The notes: generated from the letters alone by a model not told the origin. Numbered from the stretch's first letter, positions 1 to 8,108 are shown. The stretch: DNA of 64,000 nucleotides from Spirochaetota bacterium (GCA_018262985.1 JADFDI010000005.1:124001-188000); one strand, 5' to 3'. Program-made: numbers and translations.

Positions 1-1989
1 CTGGTCGAATCGGCAGCTCTCGTCGAGCGGCTCGCCGCGCTCGACGGAGACATCGGCACCCTGACGGCGGCGCTCGTGGCTTGGGACAGGGCGCTCGATG
101 TGTCGGCGCGTCGGGATCGGGCCGCGCTCGAGCGTGACGCCGCCCTGGCGGCCGCCGCCGCGCGCGGGGTGGCGCTTGAAGAGGCGGAGAGCGCCTTCGC
201 GGCCATGGCGGTCGAAGACGGCGAGGATGAGCGGCGGCAGCAGGCGCGCGACGAGGCCAGAGCCGCGTTCGAGGCCGCCCGCGACGCGAAGGCCCGCGCC
301 GACGCGCGCGCGGCGGAACGCGCGGCGCTGGAGCGTTCCGCCGGGGAACTGGCCGGGGCCGAGGCGGCGCGCGCGGAAGCGGAAGCCAGGCTGGCCGCCC
401 TGGACGCGCGCATGCTCGAGGAGACGGCGCGACGCGACGCCTCGATCGCCGCCTCGCTCGCGGCCACCCTCGTCTCCGGCGCCCCGTGCCCGGTCTGCGG
501 TTCGACCGAGCACCCCGCCCCTGCCCGATCGACAGGAAACGACGCTCCCGACGCCGACGCGCTCCGGAGCCTCGAGGCCGAGCGCCGCGCCGCGCTCGAG
601 GCCTTTTCGAAAGCCGCGGCCGAAGTCGGTCCGCTCGCGGACGCCGTCGCCCGGGGCAAGCTCGCCGAGGCGGACTCGACGGAACTCGAGCCGTCCGTGG
701 CGGCGGCGTCGCTCGCGGAGGCCGTTCGCGCCGACGAGGCGGCCGCGGCCGCGCTCCGCGACCTGGCCGTGTTGAGGCGGAAGCGCGACGAGGCGGCGCG
801 GGCGGTCGAGGCTGCCCGCGAGGATCTGAAGGCCGCGAATGAACTTCTCGTGCTTGCGCGCGAGACCTTCGCGCGGCTGGACGCCGAAGCGTCCGAGAAT
901 TCCAGGGCGGCGGGAGGCTCGGACCCGCGACCGCGGCTCGCGACCGCGCGGAAGGAGCGTTCCGTCGTCGAGACGCGCCGCGCGAAGCTAGAAGCCGATC
1001 GCGCGGCGCATGCCGAAGCGCGGTCCCGCGTAGCCAGCGCCATGGATGAGACCATCAAGCGCCTCGAGGCGCTCCGGCCGGAGGTCGAAAACTCGCGGGG
1101 ACTGTGCGCCGCCGCCCTAGTCGGGTGCGGATTCGGCGACGAGGCCGCGGCTTCGGCCGCCTTCGTCGAGCCGGGCGCACTCGCCGAGATGGAGAAAGCC
1201 CGCGCCGAATGGGACCTGGAGCTCGCCGCGGCGCGCGCCGCCGCCGAGGAAGCGCTTCACGCGGCCGAAGGGCCGCTCCCCGACGTCGACGAGCTGGCGC
1301 GCAAGCTAGCCGAAGCCGAGGGGCGGCGCGACCTCGCCGAGGGCGAACGCGACCGGGCCCGCGACGAGGCGGCACGGCTGCGCGCGCTCGTCGACGACCG
1401 GACTCGACTGGAAGCCGAACGGCAGGAACTCGACGCGCGACACGCCAGGCTCTCCAACCTTTCCCAGCTGCTGTCGGGAACCATCAACCAGCGCAGGCTG
1501 CCGTTCAAGAACTACGCGCTCTCGGCCTGGTTCCGCGCCGTGGTGGAACGGGGAAACCTGAGGCTCCGCGAGATGTCGGGCGGACGGTACAGCCTCGCGG
1601 TGGAGGATCAGGGCGGACGGGGTTACGGCGGACTCGATCTGACGGTCCGGGACGCCTATACGGGCTCTTCCCGCCCGACCGGAACCCTGTCCGGCGGCGA
1701 ACGCTTCCTCGCGTCGGTCTCGCTCGCCCTCGGCCTCGCGGACGCCATCCGCGAACGCTCGGGCGGAGCTTCGCTCGAGGCGGTCTTCATCGACGAAGGC
1801 TTCGGGTCGCTCGACGAGGAAGCCCTCGACCGGGCGATAAGCGCGCTCGAGTCCATCAGGGGCGCGCGCGTCATCGGCATCGTGTCTCACGTGGCGGCCC
1901 TGCGTTCGCGCGTCGCCTCGCGGATCGAAGTGGTGCGCGAGCGCGAAGGCTCCCGGATAGTCATGGCCGACGGTTTCGAGGAGGAGTAG
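1..1989 (+). CDS. sbcC: SbcC-type nuclease ATPase subunit (5' end cut off)
   Basis: C-terminal two thirds of an SbcC/Rad50 family ATPase, partner of SbcD in processing DNA hairpins and double-strand ends. The reading frame is open from base 1, so the N-terminal Walker A half lies upstream. The visible part starts in Ala/Glu/Arg-rich coiled coil, then has a Rad50 zinc hook (APCPVCG, Cys at window residues 163 and 166), a second coiled-coil arm, and the C-terminal ATPase lobe with the ABC signature LSGGERF and Walker B FIDEGFGSLD. Hook and signature together make the family call safe. The stop is followed immediately by a double-hairpin element. sbcD is not in the window. Confidence 0.93.
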   Translation: MVESAALVERLAALDGDIGTLTAALVAWDRALDVSARRDRAALERDAALAAAAARGVALEEAESAFAAMAVEDGEDERRQQARDEARAAFEAARDAKARADARAAERAALERSAGELAGAEAARAEAEARLAALDARMLEETARRDASIAASLAATLVSGAPCPVCGSTEHPAPARSTGNDAPDADALRSLEAERRAALEAFSKAAAEVGPLADAVARGKLAEADSTELEPSVAAASLAEAVRADEAAAAALRDLAVLRRKRDEAARAVEAAREDLKAANELLVLARETFARLDAEASENSRAAGGSDPRPRLATARKERSVVETRRAKLEADRAAHAEARSRVASAMDETIKRLEALRPEVENSRGLCAAALVGCGFGDEAAASAAFVEPGALAEMEKARAEWDLELAAARAAAEEALHAAEGPLPDVDELARKLAEAEGRRDLAEGERDRARDEAARLRALVDDRTRLEAERQELDARHARLSNLSQLLSGTINQRRLPFKNYALSAWFRAVVERGNLRLREMSGGRYSLAVEDQGGRGYGGLDLTVRDAYTGSSRPTGTLSGGERFLASVSLALGLADAIRERSGGASLEAVFIDEGFGSLDEEALDRAISALESIRGARVIGIVSHVAALRSRVASRIEVVREREGSRIVMADGFEEE

Positions 1990-2042
1990 CGGGAACGACG
2001 TGGAGCGTCGTTCCCGGCGACGAAGCGCGCGCTTCGTCGATC
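1990..2042 (+). repeat. Double-hairpin element, copy A, directly after the sbcC stop
   Basis: Two adjacent perfect hairpins. Stem 1 is 1990-2000 with 2006-2016 (11 bp, loop TGGAG). Stem 2 is 2018-2027 with 2030-2039. The same layout recurs at 37475-37525, with stem 1 differing by two compensatory base-pair changes. There is no T-run, so it is not a canonical intrinsic terminator, but its position between convergent genes suggests 3'-end formation or mRNA stabilisation. Confidence 0.6.
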
Positions 2043-2093
2043 GCCCCTCGAGGAGCCCTTCGGCGCCGTCGATGGCGCTTCCCCCATTGGCGC

Positions 2094-3038
2094 CTAGTCG
2101 AGGAAGCGGCGCGAGACGAGGATCTCGTGGCCTTCGAAGGCCGGCGCGGGCTGGAAGAGGTCCGCTATTTGCGGCGGGATGGCGTCCGCGCTGGCCGAAG
2201 ACATGGTGATCCGTCCGTCATGGCCTCCGCGATTGGCAAGATGGAAGATGAAGTTGACGTCTTCCGAGACGACGGTGCCGGTCGCTCCCGGCGGGCGCCA
2301 GGGCGCGCGGCCGGAGTGGAAGGCGAAACGGAAGGTAAGCGGCACTTCGAGCTTGAACACCTCGTAGCCGACGAGCGCCCGGTCGAGAAGCAGTTCGAAG
2401 GCCGCCAGGACCGGCGAATCCGAGAGGCCTTTCGGCGGGAAGGCCAGAAGCAGGCCGTGCGAATCCATGATCCACGCCTTGCCGTCGATCCCCTCCGCGA
2501 TCTCGGCCATGTGCGCCGCGAACGACTCCCGGAGCTTCGCCAGCCTCTTTTCGCCTATGGCTTCCCTGAGTCGTTCGGCGGCGCCGATGGCGGCGTGGCA
2601 GAACAGGAAGTCGTATTCCTTCCCTTCGCGGAGCTTGCCCCAGCCCGGGAAACTCCGCGCCTGTTCGGGTTCCGGCGTTTCGTCGTCGCGGTGGGCCCTC
2701 GCGAGCGCGCAGCGCAGGCGCGCTTCGTCCACCGGCAGCGCGCCCGGCCCGAGGTAGTCGCCCGCGCCGGCGAAGAAGAGCGCCGCCGGATCGTCGACCG
2801 CGCCTTCGGGATCCAGCACGCCCCAGGCCAGGCCCGGTCGGCCGGAGAGCCAGGCGGCGGCCTCCAGGACGGCTTCCTTTTCGATGCCGCGGGCGTCGAG
2901 GTAGATGAAGCGCTCGGCGCGGCGCTCGACGCTGCGCTTGAGGCTGGAGAAGGCCATCGTCTCCACCTCGACCCTGGCCGGCAGGAGCTCGGACCAGTCG
3001 GCCGCGCCGGCGTAGCCGCCGTATACGACGATCCTCAC
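2094..3038 (-). CDS. Degenerate class III cyclase-like protein, second of pair
   Basis: About 314 residues. The C-terminal half resembles the class III adenylate/guanylate cyclase fold: MDSHGLLLAF sits where cyclases have the GDG-LAxF strand, followed by a FHSGRAPW strand and VNFIFHLANRGG like the usual VNxAARL helix. The metal-binding Asp pair and substrate residues are not clearly kept, so catalysis is doubtful. The N-terminal ~100 residues (RIVVYGGY start) look like a small alpha/beta sensor or receiver-like domain, which I cannot name. The GTG start at 3038 overlaps the upstream gene's TGA (GTGA), indicating translational coupling. The pair probably forms a heterodimer or regulatory unit; that is inference. 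Confidence 0.6.
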   Translation of the reverse strand: MRIVVYGGYAGAADWSELLPARVEVETMAFSSLKRSVERRAERFIYLDARGIEKEAVLEAAAWLSGRPGLAWGVLDPEGAVDDPAALFFAGAGDYLGPGALPVDEARLRCALARAHRDDETPEPEQARSFPGWGKLREGKEYDFLFCHAAIGAAERLREAIGEKRLAKLRESFAAHMAEIAEGIDGKAWIMDSHGLLLAFPPKGLSDSPVLAAFELLLDRALVGYEVFKLEVPLTFRFAFHSGRAPWRPPGATGTVVSEDVNFIFHLANRGGHDGRITMSSASADAIPPQIADLFQPAPAFEGHEILVSRRFLD

Positions 3039-3961
3039 GCGCCCTCCATTTTCACGGTGTAGCCGTAGACGAGCCAGGCGTTCTTGGATTCGAGGGGCTT
3101 GAAACGGTCGAGCAGCACGCGGTCGAGGGTCGGCGCGACCGCGGCGGAGATAGCCAGCCAGTCCGGGGGGGCGCAGCGTTCCTCGAGCTCGACGGCTTCC
3201 TTGCAGGTTTCCTGCCGGCGGATCTCGACCTGGTCCTCGGTGAAGCGCAGGGGGCCGGTGTGGACGGCGGAGCGAATCCTGAGCGGTTCCTCCAGGGGGT
3301 TGTCGAAGCGGTTGTAGAGGAAGAGGTCGTGGAGCAGGGCCATGCCGGCCAGCGTGGCGGAGGTGGTCGCGTGGCCGAAATGGAAGGCGGCGAGGGCGCC
3401 GTCCCCTTCCCAGGCCCAGATTCGGCCTCCCCGGTCCTCGACCGAACGGGTAAGCATCTCGCGCAGGTCGGCGAAGGCGCGGCGGACCTCGGTCGGCTTG
3501 TGGGTGCGTACGAGGCGCGAGTTCCGCGCGATGTCGATGCGTAGCAGCGAGTAGCGACGCTCCTCGCCCGGCAGGATGCGTCCCCACCCGGCGGTCCGGC
3601 GCATGCGGGGATCTTCCATGAACATGCCCGTGTGCTGGTCCCAGGTGAAGCCCTCGAGCCCGACCAGGTGGAAAATCTCGCGCAGCTGCGGGATGGGGTA
3701 GCTCCGGCCCATGAAGCCCGACTTCTCGAGGCGCACGTACAGCTCGACGAGCTCGAGGAAGCGATCGCGGCGCAGGGCGTCGTCGACGATGACCTGCGCC
3801 GATACCTGGGGCGGGATCGGCACCGTGGCCGGGAATCCGGTGGCCTCGTGGAGGTCATAACCCTCGAACAGTTCCCGCGCCAAGCGGTGGTGCATGTCGG
3901 GCGGCACCGATTCGAGGAGCGTTTTCCTGGCGATCTGGACCAGTTCCTTCCTGACTTTCAT
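3035..3961 (-). CDS. Class III nucleotidyl cyclase-like protein, first of pair
   Basis: 308 residues from the ATG at 3961; a TTG at 4018 would add 19 residues but has no ribosome site. The N-terminal ~140 residues are an unrecognised helical region. The C-terminal half carries cyclase landmarks: LLRIDIARNS (first metal-Asp strand), WEGDGALAAFHFG (the GDG hairpin), and AVHTGPL followed by a helix. The usual VNxAxRL helix is poorly preserved, so activity is uncertain. It is coupled to the next gene by a 4-bp overlap and lies downstream of resB-ccsA' on the same strand, separated by 135 bp. The family call is moderately firm; the substrate (ATP or GTP) is unknown. Confidence 0.65.
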   Translation of the reverse strand: MKVRKELVQIARKTLLESVPPDMHHRLARELFEGYDLHEATGFPATVPIPPQVSAQVIVDDALRRDRFLELVELYVRLEKSGFMGRSYPIPQLREIFHLVGLEGFTWDQHTGMFMEDPRMRRTAGWGRILPGEERRYSLLRIDIARNSRLVRTHKPTEVRRAFADLREMLTRSVEDRGGRIWAWEGDGALAAFHFGHATTSATLAGMALLHDLFLYNRFDNPLEEPLRIRSAVHTGPLRFTEDQVEIRRQETCKEAVELEERCAPPDWLAISAAVAPTLDRVLLDRFKPLESKNAWLVYGYTVKMEGA

Positions 3962-4096
3962 CCTTGAACGTCCCTGCGGTGTCCGCGACGGGCTTCCACC
4001 CGGGCTTTCCCCCTTCAATGATAGGCGGCGGGCTCCCCGTCCGCCAGCCGCCCGGCGGCAAGAATCGCTGGATCCGCTCGCGGGACGGCGGGGCGA

Positions 4097-4529
4097 TCAA
4101 CCGCAGGCATGGAGTCCGGGAAGCGGGTAGTCGACCCCGAAGAGCGTGACGAGCGCGCAAAGGACCCCCCGACGGCGAGGACGGCCGGCAGCGGGTCCTT
4201 CCGTTTCATGACCAGCCGGACCTGCAGGCAGGCCGCGTGGACGAGCCGGGTCGCCAGGGTTCAGGTATCCTTCGGATCCCGGCTCCGCCGGCGGCCCCGG
4301 GCGCGCTCGGCCCGGATGGCCCCGAAAACCAGCGCTCCTGCCGTGAAGACCGGATGGCCGAGGACGATCGCGGTGTGGACGACGCGGTCGGGTTCGACGC
4401 GGCGAGCAGCATCCAACGCGAGACGGGATCCGGCGCCGCGCCATGGCGGAGCAGCCGGAGCGCCTGGATCGCGGCGGCGGTGAGGAGCGAGAGGACGGCG
4501 GCGTCCGCGAAAGCGGCGCCGGGGTTCAT
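4097..4529 (-). pseudogene. ccsA: Decayed ccsA (cytochrome c assembly, heme-handling)
   Basis: Starts with an ATG overlapping the resB stop (ATGA). About 44 residues of intact N-terminus end at SRWMLLAA. A frameshift and loss of the central ~150 residues then join to LDAARRVEPDRVVHTAI, GAIRAERARGRRRSRDPKDT, an in-frame TGA, TLATRLVHAACLQVRL, a second frameshift in a run of six G (4169-4174 region), and the family C-terminus VTLFGVDYPLPGLHACG. Against the CcsA pattern (WAxxAWGRYWSWDPKETWxLxTWLxYA), each conserved Trp position is CGG except one that is TGA. This is a gene remnant; no functional CcsA can come from it. Confidence 0.85.
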
Positions 4530-5437
4530 GCGGGTTCCTTGAGCTTGCCGAGGAAGGTCCAGGCCGTGCCGATGGCGACGAGCGCGAGCGCGGCGAGCGC
4601 GAGCTGGTATGCGGGGTCGGAGACGGCGCCGATCCCCGTGGCCCTGATCCGGCGAAGTTCCGCGACCTCGAGTCCTTCGAACCGCTCGCCGACCGAGACG
4701 AGCAGCGTCCGGATTCCTCCGTCCGGTCCCGAGGTCCGCACCGCGGCATGCCCCGGTTCCGGCCCGCCGGGATTCTCGACGCCGAGGAAGGTCCAGGTCG
4801 AAGGTCCGAGAGCGAGTCCGTCTCCCGGTCCGAGCTTGAGTTCGGCTCCCGCGGCGTCGCGGAGCGTCAGGATCCATTCGTCGCGGAAGGAAGACTGGAA
4901 GAAGGTGATGCCGCCATGGCGCAGGGGCGCGTTGACGCGGAGCTCGTAAGCCTCGACCAGAGTCGTTCCGTCCCTGGCCAGGTCCACGACCGAAACCCAT
5001 TCGCGCGGGCGTCCGTCGTCGTAGGCTTCGAAGCGCAGGTCCCGGACCGCGAGCGTCGATCCGTCCGGCAGTCTAGCCGCCTCGCCGGGCTCGAGCGTCG
5101 CGACGCGCTCCACGCGGGCGGCCCAGGACCAGAGCCCCGCGACCACGAGCAGGACCAGGCCGAGGTGGAGGACGTCGGGGCCGAAGCGTTTCCGGCCTTT
5201 CGCGCGAAGCTGGCGCAGGAAGCGCCGCGCGGCGCAGGTGGAGAGGCTTGCCAGGAAAAGGAGGAGGGGAAGGATGACGAGCAGGGCCGCGACGGCGGAT
5301 CGACCCGAAGGAAGCGCCGCGACCGTCCCCCCGGCACCGGAAGGAAGGAGCGTGGCGACGATCCCCGCCACCGCGAGGTAGACGATCAGGCCGACGGCGA
5401 GCTTCAAGGACGAAAGCGCTTCGATCAATTTCCTCAA
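4526..5437 (-). CDS. resB: ResB-like cytochrome c biogenesis protein
   Basis: 303 residues. TTG start at 5437 with AAGGAT eight bases upstream. System II cytochrome c maturation component that normally works with CcsA in heme delivery across the membrane. It has four predicted membrane helices: LAVGLIVYLAVAGIVATLL, AALLVILPLLLFLASL, VLHLGLVLLVVAGLW (with the conserved helix-3 His), and a C-terminal LALAALALVAIGTAW, with a soluble beta-rich domain (about residues 110-265) between the last two. It is short relative to many ResB proteins but resembles the compact form found with CcsA in anaerobes. The downstream partner is broken, so this gene looks orphaned though its own frame is intact. Confidence 0.8.
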   Translation of the reverse strand: MRKLIEALSSLKLAVGLIVYLAVAGIVATLLPSGAGGTVAALPSGRSAVAALLVILPLLLFLASLSTCAARRFLRQLRAKGRKRFGPDVLHLGLVLLVVAGLWSWAARVERVATLEPGEAARLPDGSTLAVRDLRFEAYDDGRPREWVSVVDLARDGTTLVEAYELRVNAPLRHGGITFFQSSFRDEWILTLRDAAGAELKLGPGDGLALGPSTWTFLGVENPGGPEPGHAAVRTSGPDGGIRTLLVSVGERFEGLEVAELRRIRATGIGAVSDPAYQLALAALALVAIGTAWTFLGKLKEPA

Positions 5438-5746
5438 GGGGCGTATCCTTCCCCGGGCGCCGTGCGGTCGCGCTTCGCGCATGCCCGGAGCCCGGCGGAG
5501 CTTCGCTCGAGGATACCGGTCCCGATGGGCGGCGTCAATTTTTCGGGGACGGTTCCGCGATGACGGAACCTCCGTGGATGGACGGCGGAAGCCAAGCCCG
5601 GGGAAGGACCCGGGTTGACGGAGTTCCGGGGACGGATCCCGCGGGACGGACGGAGGGCCGACCGCTTCCCCGGACGCCCGAAAACGGGTATCTTCGGACG
5701 CGCCGGGCATCGAGCCCGGACAGCGATGTGAACCAAGGAGGCGCGC
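5438..5746. other. Intergenic region between resB and the cyclophilin gene
   Basis: 309 bp without a supportable gene. It holds small inverted repeats around GGGGACGG (5545-5572 and 5618-5652) that resemble the dispersed GGGGACGGAGCTC motif without its GAGCTC half. A possible promoter for the cyclophilin gene is TTCCCC at 5666-5671 and TATCTT at 5689-5694 (17-bp spacing), with a ribosome site AAGGAGG at about 5735. Confidence 0.4.
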
Positions 5747-6253
5747 ATGGCCAATACGCGCGTTAAATTCGAGACGAGCCTCGGCGACCTGCTCATCGAG
5801 CTGGACGACGCGAAGGCGCCCCTCACCGCGAAGAACTTCGCCGATTACGCCCGCTCGGGCTTCTACGACGGCACCATTTTCCACCGGGTCATCCCCGGCT
5901 TCGTGGTGCAGGGCGGCGGCATGCTCCCCGGCATGGTCGAGAAGGACAATGGCGAGCCCATCCGCAACGAGGCGACCAACGGCCTCAGGAACCTCCGCGG
6001 CACGCTTTCGATGGCCCGCACGAGCGATCCGCACAGCGCCACGAGCCAGTTCTTCATCAACCTGGTGGACAACGCGGGGCTCGACCACAAGTCGCCCGTC
6101 GGCTCGGGCTGGGGCTACGCGGTCTTCGGCAAGATCGTCGAGGGTATGGACGTGGTGGACGCCATCGCGAAGGTGCCGACCGGCATGCGGCCGCCCCACG
6201 GCGACGTTCCCAAGGAGGACGTGGTCGTACTGAAGGCTTCGATCGTTTCTTGA
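5747..6253 (+). CDS. Cyclophilin-type peptidyl-prolyl isomerase
   Basis: 168 residues, the usual length for a single-domain bacterial cyclophilin (PpiA/PpiB type). It catalyses cis-trans isomerisation of Xaa-Pro bonds during folding. Family landmarks are present: [13 protein letters not shown] near residue 45, the [13 protein letters not shown] segment, and a [17 protein letters not shown]-terminal strand. There is no signal peptide, so it is cytoplasmic. The ribosome site AAGGAGG is well placed before ATG 5747. Single gene with the TrpR-like gene convergent downstream. Confidence 0.95.
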   Translation: MANTRVKFETSLGDLLIELDDAKAPLTAKNFADYARSGFYDGTIFHRVIPGFVVQGGGMLPGMVEKDNGEPIRNEATNGLRNLRGTLSMARTSDPHSATSQFFINLVDNAGLDHKSPVGSGWGYAVFGKIVEGMDVVDAIAKVPTGMRPPHGDVPKEDVVVLKASIVS

Positions 6254-6336
6254 CGAGCGGGGCGCGGACGGGTCGACGCCCCGCCCCGGGTTTCCGGCTC
6301 CGGTCCCGTATGGCGGCGCTTCGAGGTGACGCGCTC

Positions 6337-6678
6337 TCAGGCTTTCCTGACCGTCCTGTCCGCGACGCGCCTGTCGAGGGCGACGCCCGCCAGCTTGAGC
6401 ATGCGCCGGAAGGCGCCGTCGGGATTCTTGAGCTCCCGCGAGCCCCGGGTGATCTTGCAGAGCGAGAGCCCCAGCTCCGCCGCGATGGCGCGCTGGGGCA
6501 CGCCCTGCGCGAGCTCCTTCACCAAGGCCCATCGCTTGGCGAAGTCGTCGGCCTCGCTCGGGGTGAAGAGGCCGTAGAGGAATTCCTCGACCAGGGCGGC
6601 GTCGCCCGAGGAAAAGAGCCGGGCGAGCTCTGAAATGTTTTCCCTGACGATCACTGGGTGTTCGATGTTGGTTTCCAT
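6337..6678 (-). CDS. TrpR/YerC/YecD-type transcriptional repressor
   Basis: 113 residues. The whole protein matches the TrpR superfamily: helical N-terminus, SEADDFAKRWALVKELAQG, then a helix-turn-helix IAAELGLSLCKITRGSREL closely resembling the TrpR DNA-reading helices. It is probably an amino-acid (tryptophan?) responsive repressor; the ligand is inferred from the family only. No trp biosynthetic genes are in the window, though trpS is at 55-56 kb. The upstream 20 bp (6681-6700) are strikingly AT-rich in this GC-rich context and contain TATTAT about 8 bases before the ATG, so the mRNA leader is very short and the operator may overlap the promoter. Confidence 0.85.
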   Translation of the reverse strand: METNIEHPVIVRENISELARLFSSGDAALVEEFLYGLFTPSEADDFAKRWALVKELAQGVPQRAIAAELGLSLCKITRGSRELKNPDGAFRRMLKLAGVALDRRVADRTVRKA

Positions 6679-6768
6679 TCGTGGGAATAATATAACGAAA
6701 GGATCGCGCGCGCGTCCACGGACGGGCCGGGGTCCTGTCCCGCGCCCGCCGCGGGAGGAGTTTCCGGA

Positions 6769-7188
6769 ATGGATCTCGAGTTGATCAGGCGCTCGGTAGG
6801 GGAACGCGCCGAATTCGACTACGCGCGCTCCGGCGGCCCCGGCGGACAGAACGTGAACAAGCGCGACACGAAGGCGCGGGCGCGGGTGCGCCTCGCCCTC
6901 GTGGAAGGCCTCTCTGAAGCCGAGCGGGCGCTCGCCCTCGAACGGCTCGCGGGGCGCCTGGTCGGGGACGGCGAGCTCGCCGTTTCCGCCGAGGACGAAC
7001 GCACCCGCGAGCTCAACCGGCAGGCGGCGCTCGGCCGCCTCGTCGCCGCCATCGCCAAGGCAGCAAAGCGGCCGAAGCGGCGGGTCGCCACCAAGCCGAC
7101 CCGCGCCTCGAAGGAGCGCCGCCTCCAATCGAAGAAAACCCGCGGCGAGACGAAGCGCCTGCGCTCATCGCGGCCGATCGAGGGCTGA
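6769..7188 (+). CDS. arfB: ArfB/YaeJ-type stalled-ribosome rescue peptidyl hydrolase
   Basis: 139 residues, the length of ArfB. It has the class I release-factor catalytic loop SGGPGGQNVNKR (GGQ at residues 25-27) that hydrolyses peptidyl-tRNA, and a basic Lys/Arg-rich tail (residues ~105-135) of the type that inserts in the mRNA channel of stalled ribosomes. The codon-recognition domains of RF1/RF2 are absent. GGGAGGAG precedes the ATG. Convergent with the MerR gene. Confidence 0.92.
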   Translation: MDLELIRRSVGERAEFDYARSGGPGGQNVNKRDTKARARVRLALVEGLSEAERALALERLAGRLVGDGELAVSAEDERTRELNRQAALGRLVAAIAKAAKRPKRRVATKPTRASKERRLQSKKTRGETKRLRSSRPIEG

Positions 7189-7249
7189 GCCGCGACTGCG
7201 GCCGCCCCCGGCTCGGACGGCCGACCGGCGAAGGCCGGCCGCCCCGATC

Positions 7250-8008
7250 CTAAGCTCCGGAAGCCGCCCACGCGGCCATGGCGTCGCGCAGGTATTCCGC
7301 CAGGCCCGGCGCCTGCTTCTCGTAGTGGGCGCGGAACTCGGGGTGCTGGACGTACATCTCGCCGAGGCCCTTCACCATCTCGCGCGAAGGCTCGTAGAAA
7401 TTCCTGAGGTGGGCCACCTTGCGCTCCACGAGCGCGAGGGCCTCGTCCGATTCGGGGGCGACCCCGCGCCGCATCGCGTCGGCCAGGGCCTCGTCGACCG
7501 CGCCGCCTTCGGCCTTCACCTCCGCCCAGCGCTCCTTGCTCATCCTTCCCACCCGCTTCCGCGACTCGCGGTAGGCGTCGGTGTCGCCCCAATTCTCCGC
7601 CGCTTCGCGCTCCCAGCGCTCGGCGGTCTCCTTCGGGAAGCCTTCGTACAGCTCTTCCGGTTTCAATTCGTCCTCCTCGCCGCCCAGTCGGGCGAGCGTC
7701 GCGTCGATGGTGGCTACGAGCCTCCGGAGGCGCCCGAGCTTTTCCTCCAGCCGCGCCCGGTGCGCGACGAGCGCGGCGGCGGGGTCGAAGTCGGGGCGCC
7801 CGAGTTCCCTCGCGATCCCGTCCAGCGGCATCTCGAGCTCGCGGTAGAACAGGATCTGTTGGAGGCGCAGGAGATCGTCCGGTCCGTAGAGCCGGTAGCC
7901 CGAGGGGCTGCGCCTGGCGGGGGAAAGGAGTCCGATGGCGTCGTAGTGGTGCAGCGCGCGCACGCTGACTCCCGCGAGCTCGGCGAGCTCCTTGACTCGG
8001 TAGTTCAT
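7250..8008 (-). CDS. MerR-family regulator with TipAS ligand domain
   Basis: 252 residues. The N-terminal MerR winged helix ([36 protein letters not shown]) is followed by a dimerisation coiled coil (about 75-115) and a C-terminal TipAS-type all-helical domain (YRESRKRVGRMSKERWAEV onward) that in Streptomyces TipA captures thiopeptide-like drugs. It probably activates a target promoter on ligand binding. Its own start lacks a ribosome site; TATGAT at 8015-8020 is six bases before the ATG, with TTGAGC 19 bp further up, giving a leaderless transcript. Divergent from the radical SAM gene, whose promoter abuts this one. Confidence 0.9.
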   Translation of the reverse strand: MNYRVKELAELAGVSVRALHHYDAIGLLSPARRSPSGYRLYGPDDLLRLQQILFYRELEMPLDGIARELGRPDFDPAAALVAHRARLEEKLGRLRRLVATIDATLARLGGEEDELKPEELYEGFPKETAERWEREAAENWGDTDAYRESRKRVGRMSKERWAEVKAEGGAVDEALADAMRRGVAPESDEALALVERKVAHLRNFYEPSREMVKGLGEMYVQHPEFRAHYEKQAPGLAEYLRDAMAAWAASGA

Positions 8009-8014
8009 CGGACG

Positions 8015-8045
8015 ATCATAAACCCTGACGTTGCGTGAGGCTCAA
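8015..8045 (-). promoter_or_regulatory. Putative leaderless promoter of the MerR gene
   Basis: Reading on the minus strand: TTGAGC at 8045-8040, 19-bp spacer, TATGAT at 8020-8015, then six bases to ATG 8008. No Shine-Dalgarno sequence lies in those six bases. Confidence 0.5.
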
Positions 8046-8069
8046 GCGAGATTCGCGGAATCTCGCCGA

Positions 8070-8099
8070 TTGATGCGAAGGCCCGAGTCCCGCCATACT
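8070..8099 (+). promoter_or_regulatory. Putative promoter of the radical SAM gene
   Basis: TTGATG (8070-8075), 18-bp spacer, CATACT (8094-8099). The ATG at 8109 is nine bases further on, with GAAGG just ahead of it. Confidence 0.45.
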
Positions 8100-8108
8100 C
8101 GAAGGCGC

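Noticed and set aside
2000..3060. Long plus-strand open frames opposite the cyclase-like genes and elsewhere
   Set aside because: High G+C leaves antisense frames open; products are Arg/Ala/Pro-rich without domains, while the opposite strand encodes recognisable folds.
4261..4330. CGG read as tryptophan (genetic-code reassignment)
   Set aside because: The pattern is confined to the ccsA remnant. Neighbouring genes use TGG at conserved Trp positions and CGG at conserved Arg positions, and the remnant also has frameshifts.
7200..7245. GC hairpin between the arfB and MerR genes as a terminator
   Set aside because: CGGCCG-type pairing is present but imperfect with no T-run; in this base composition such pairing is expected by chance.
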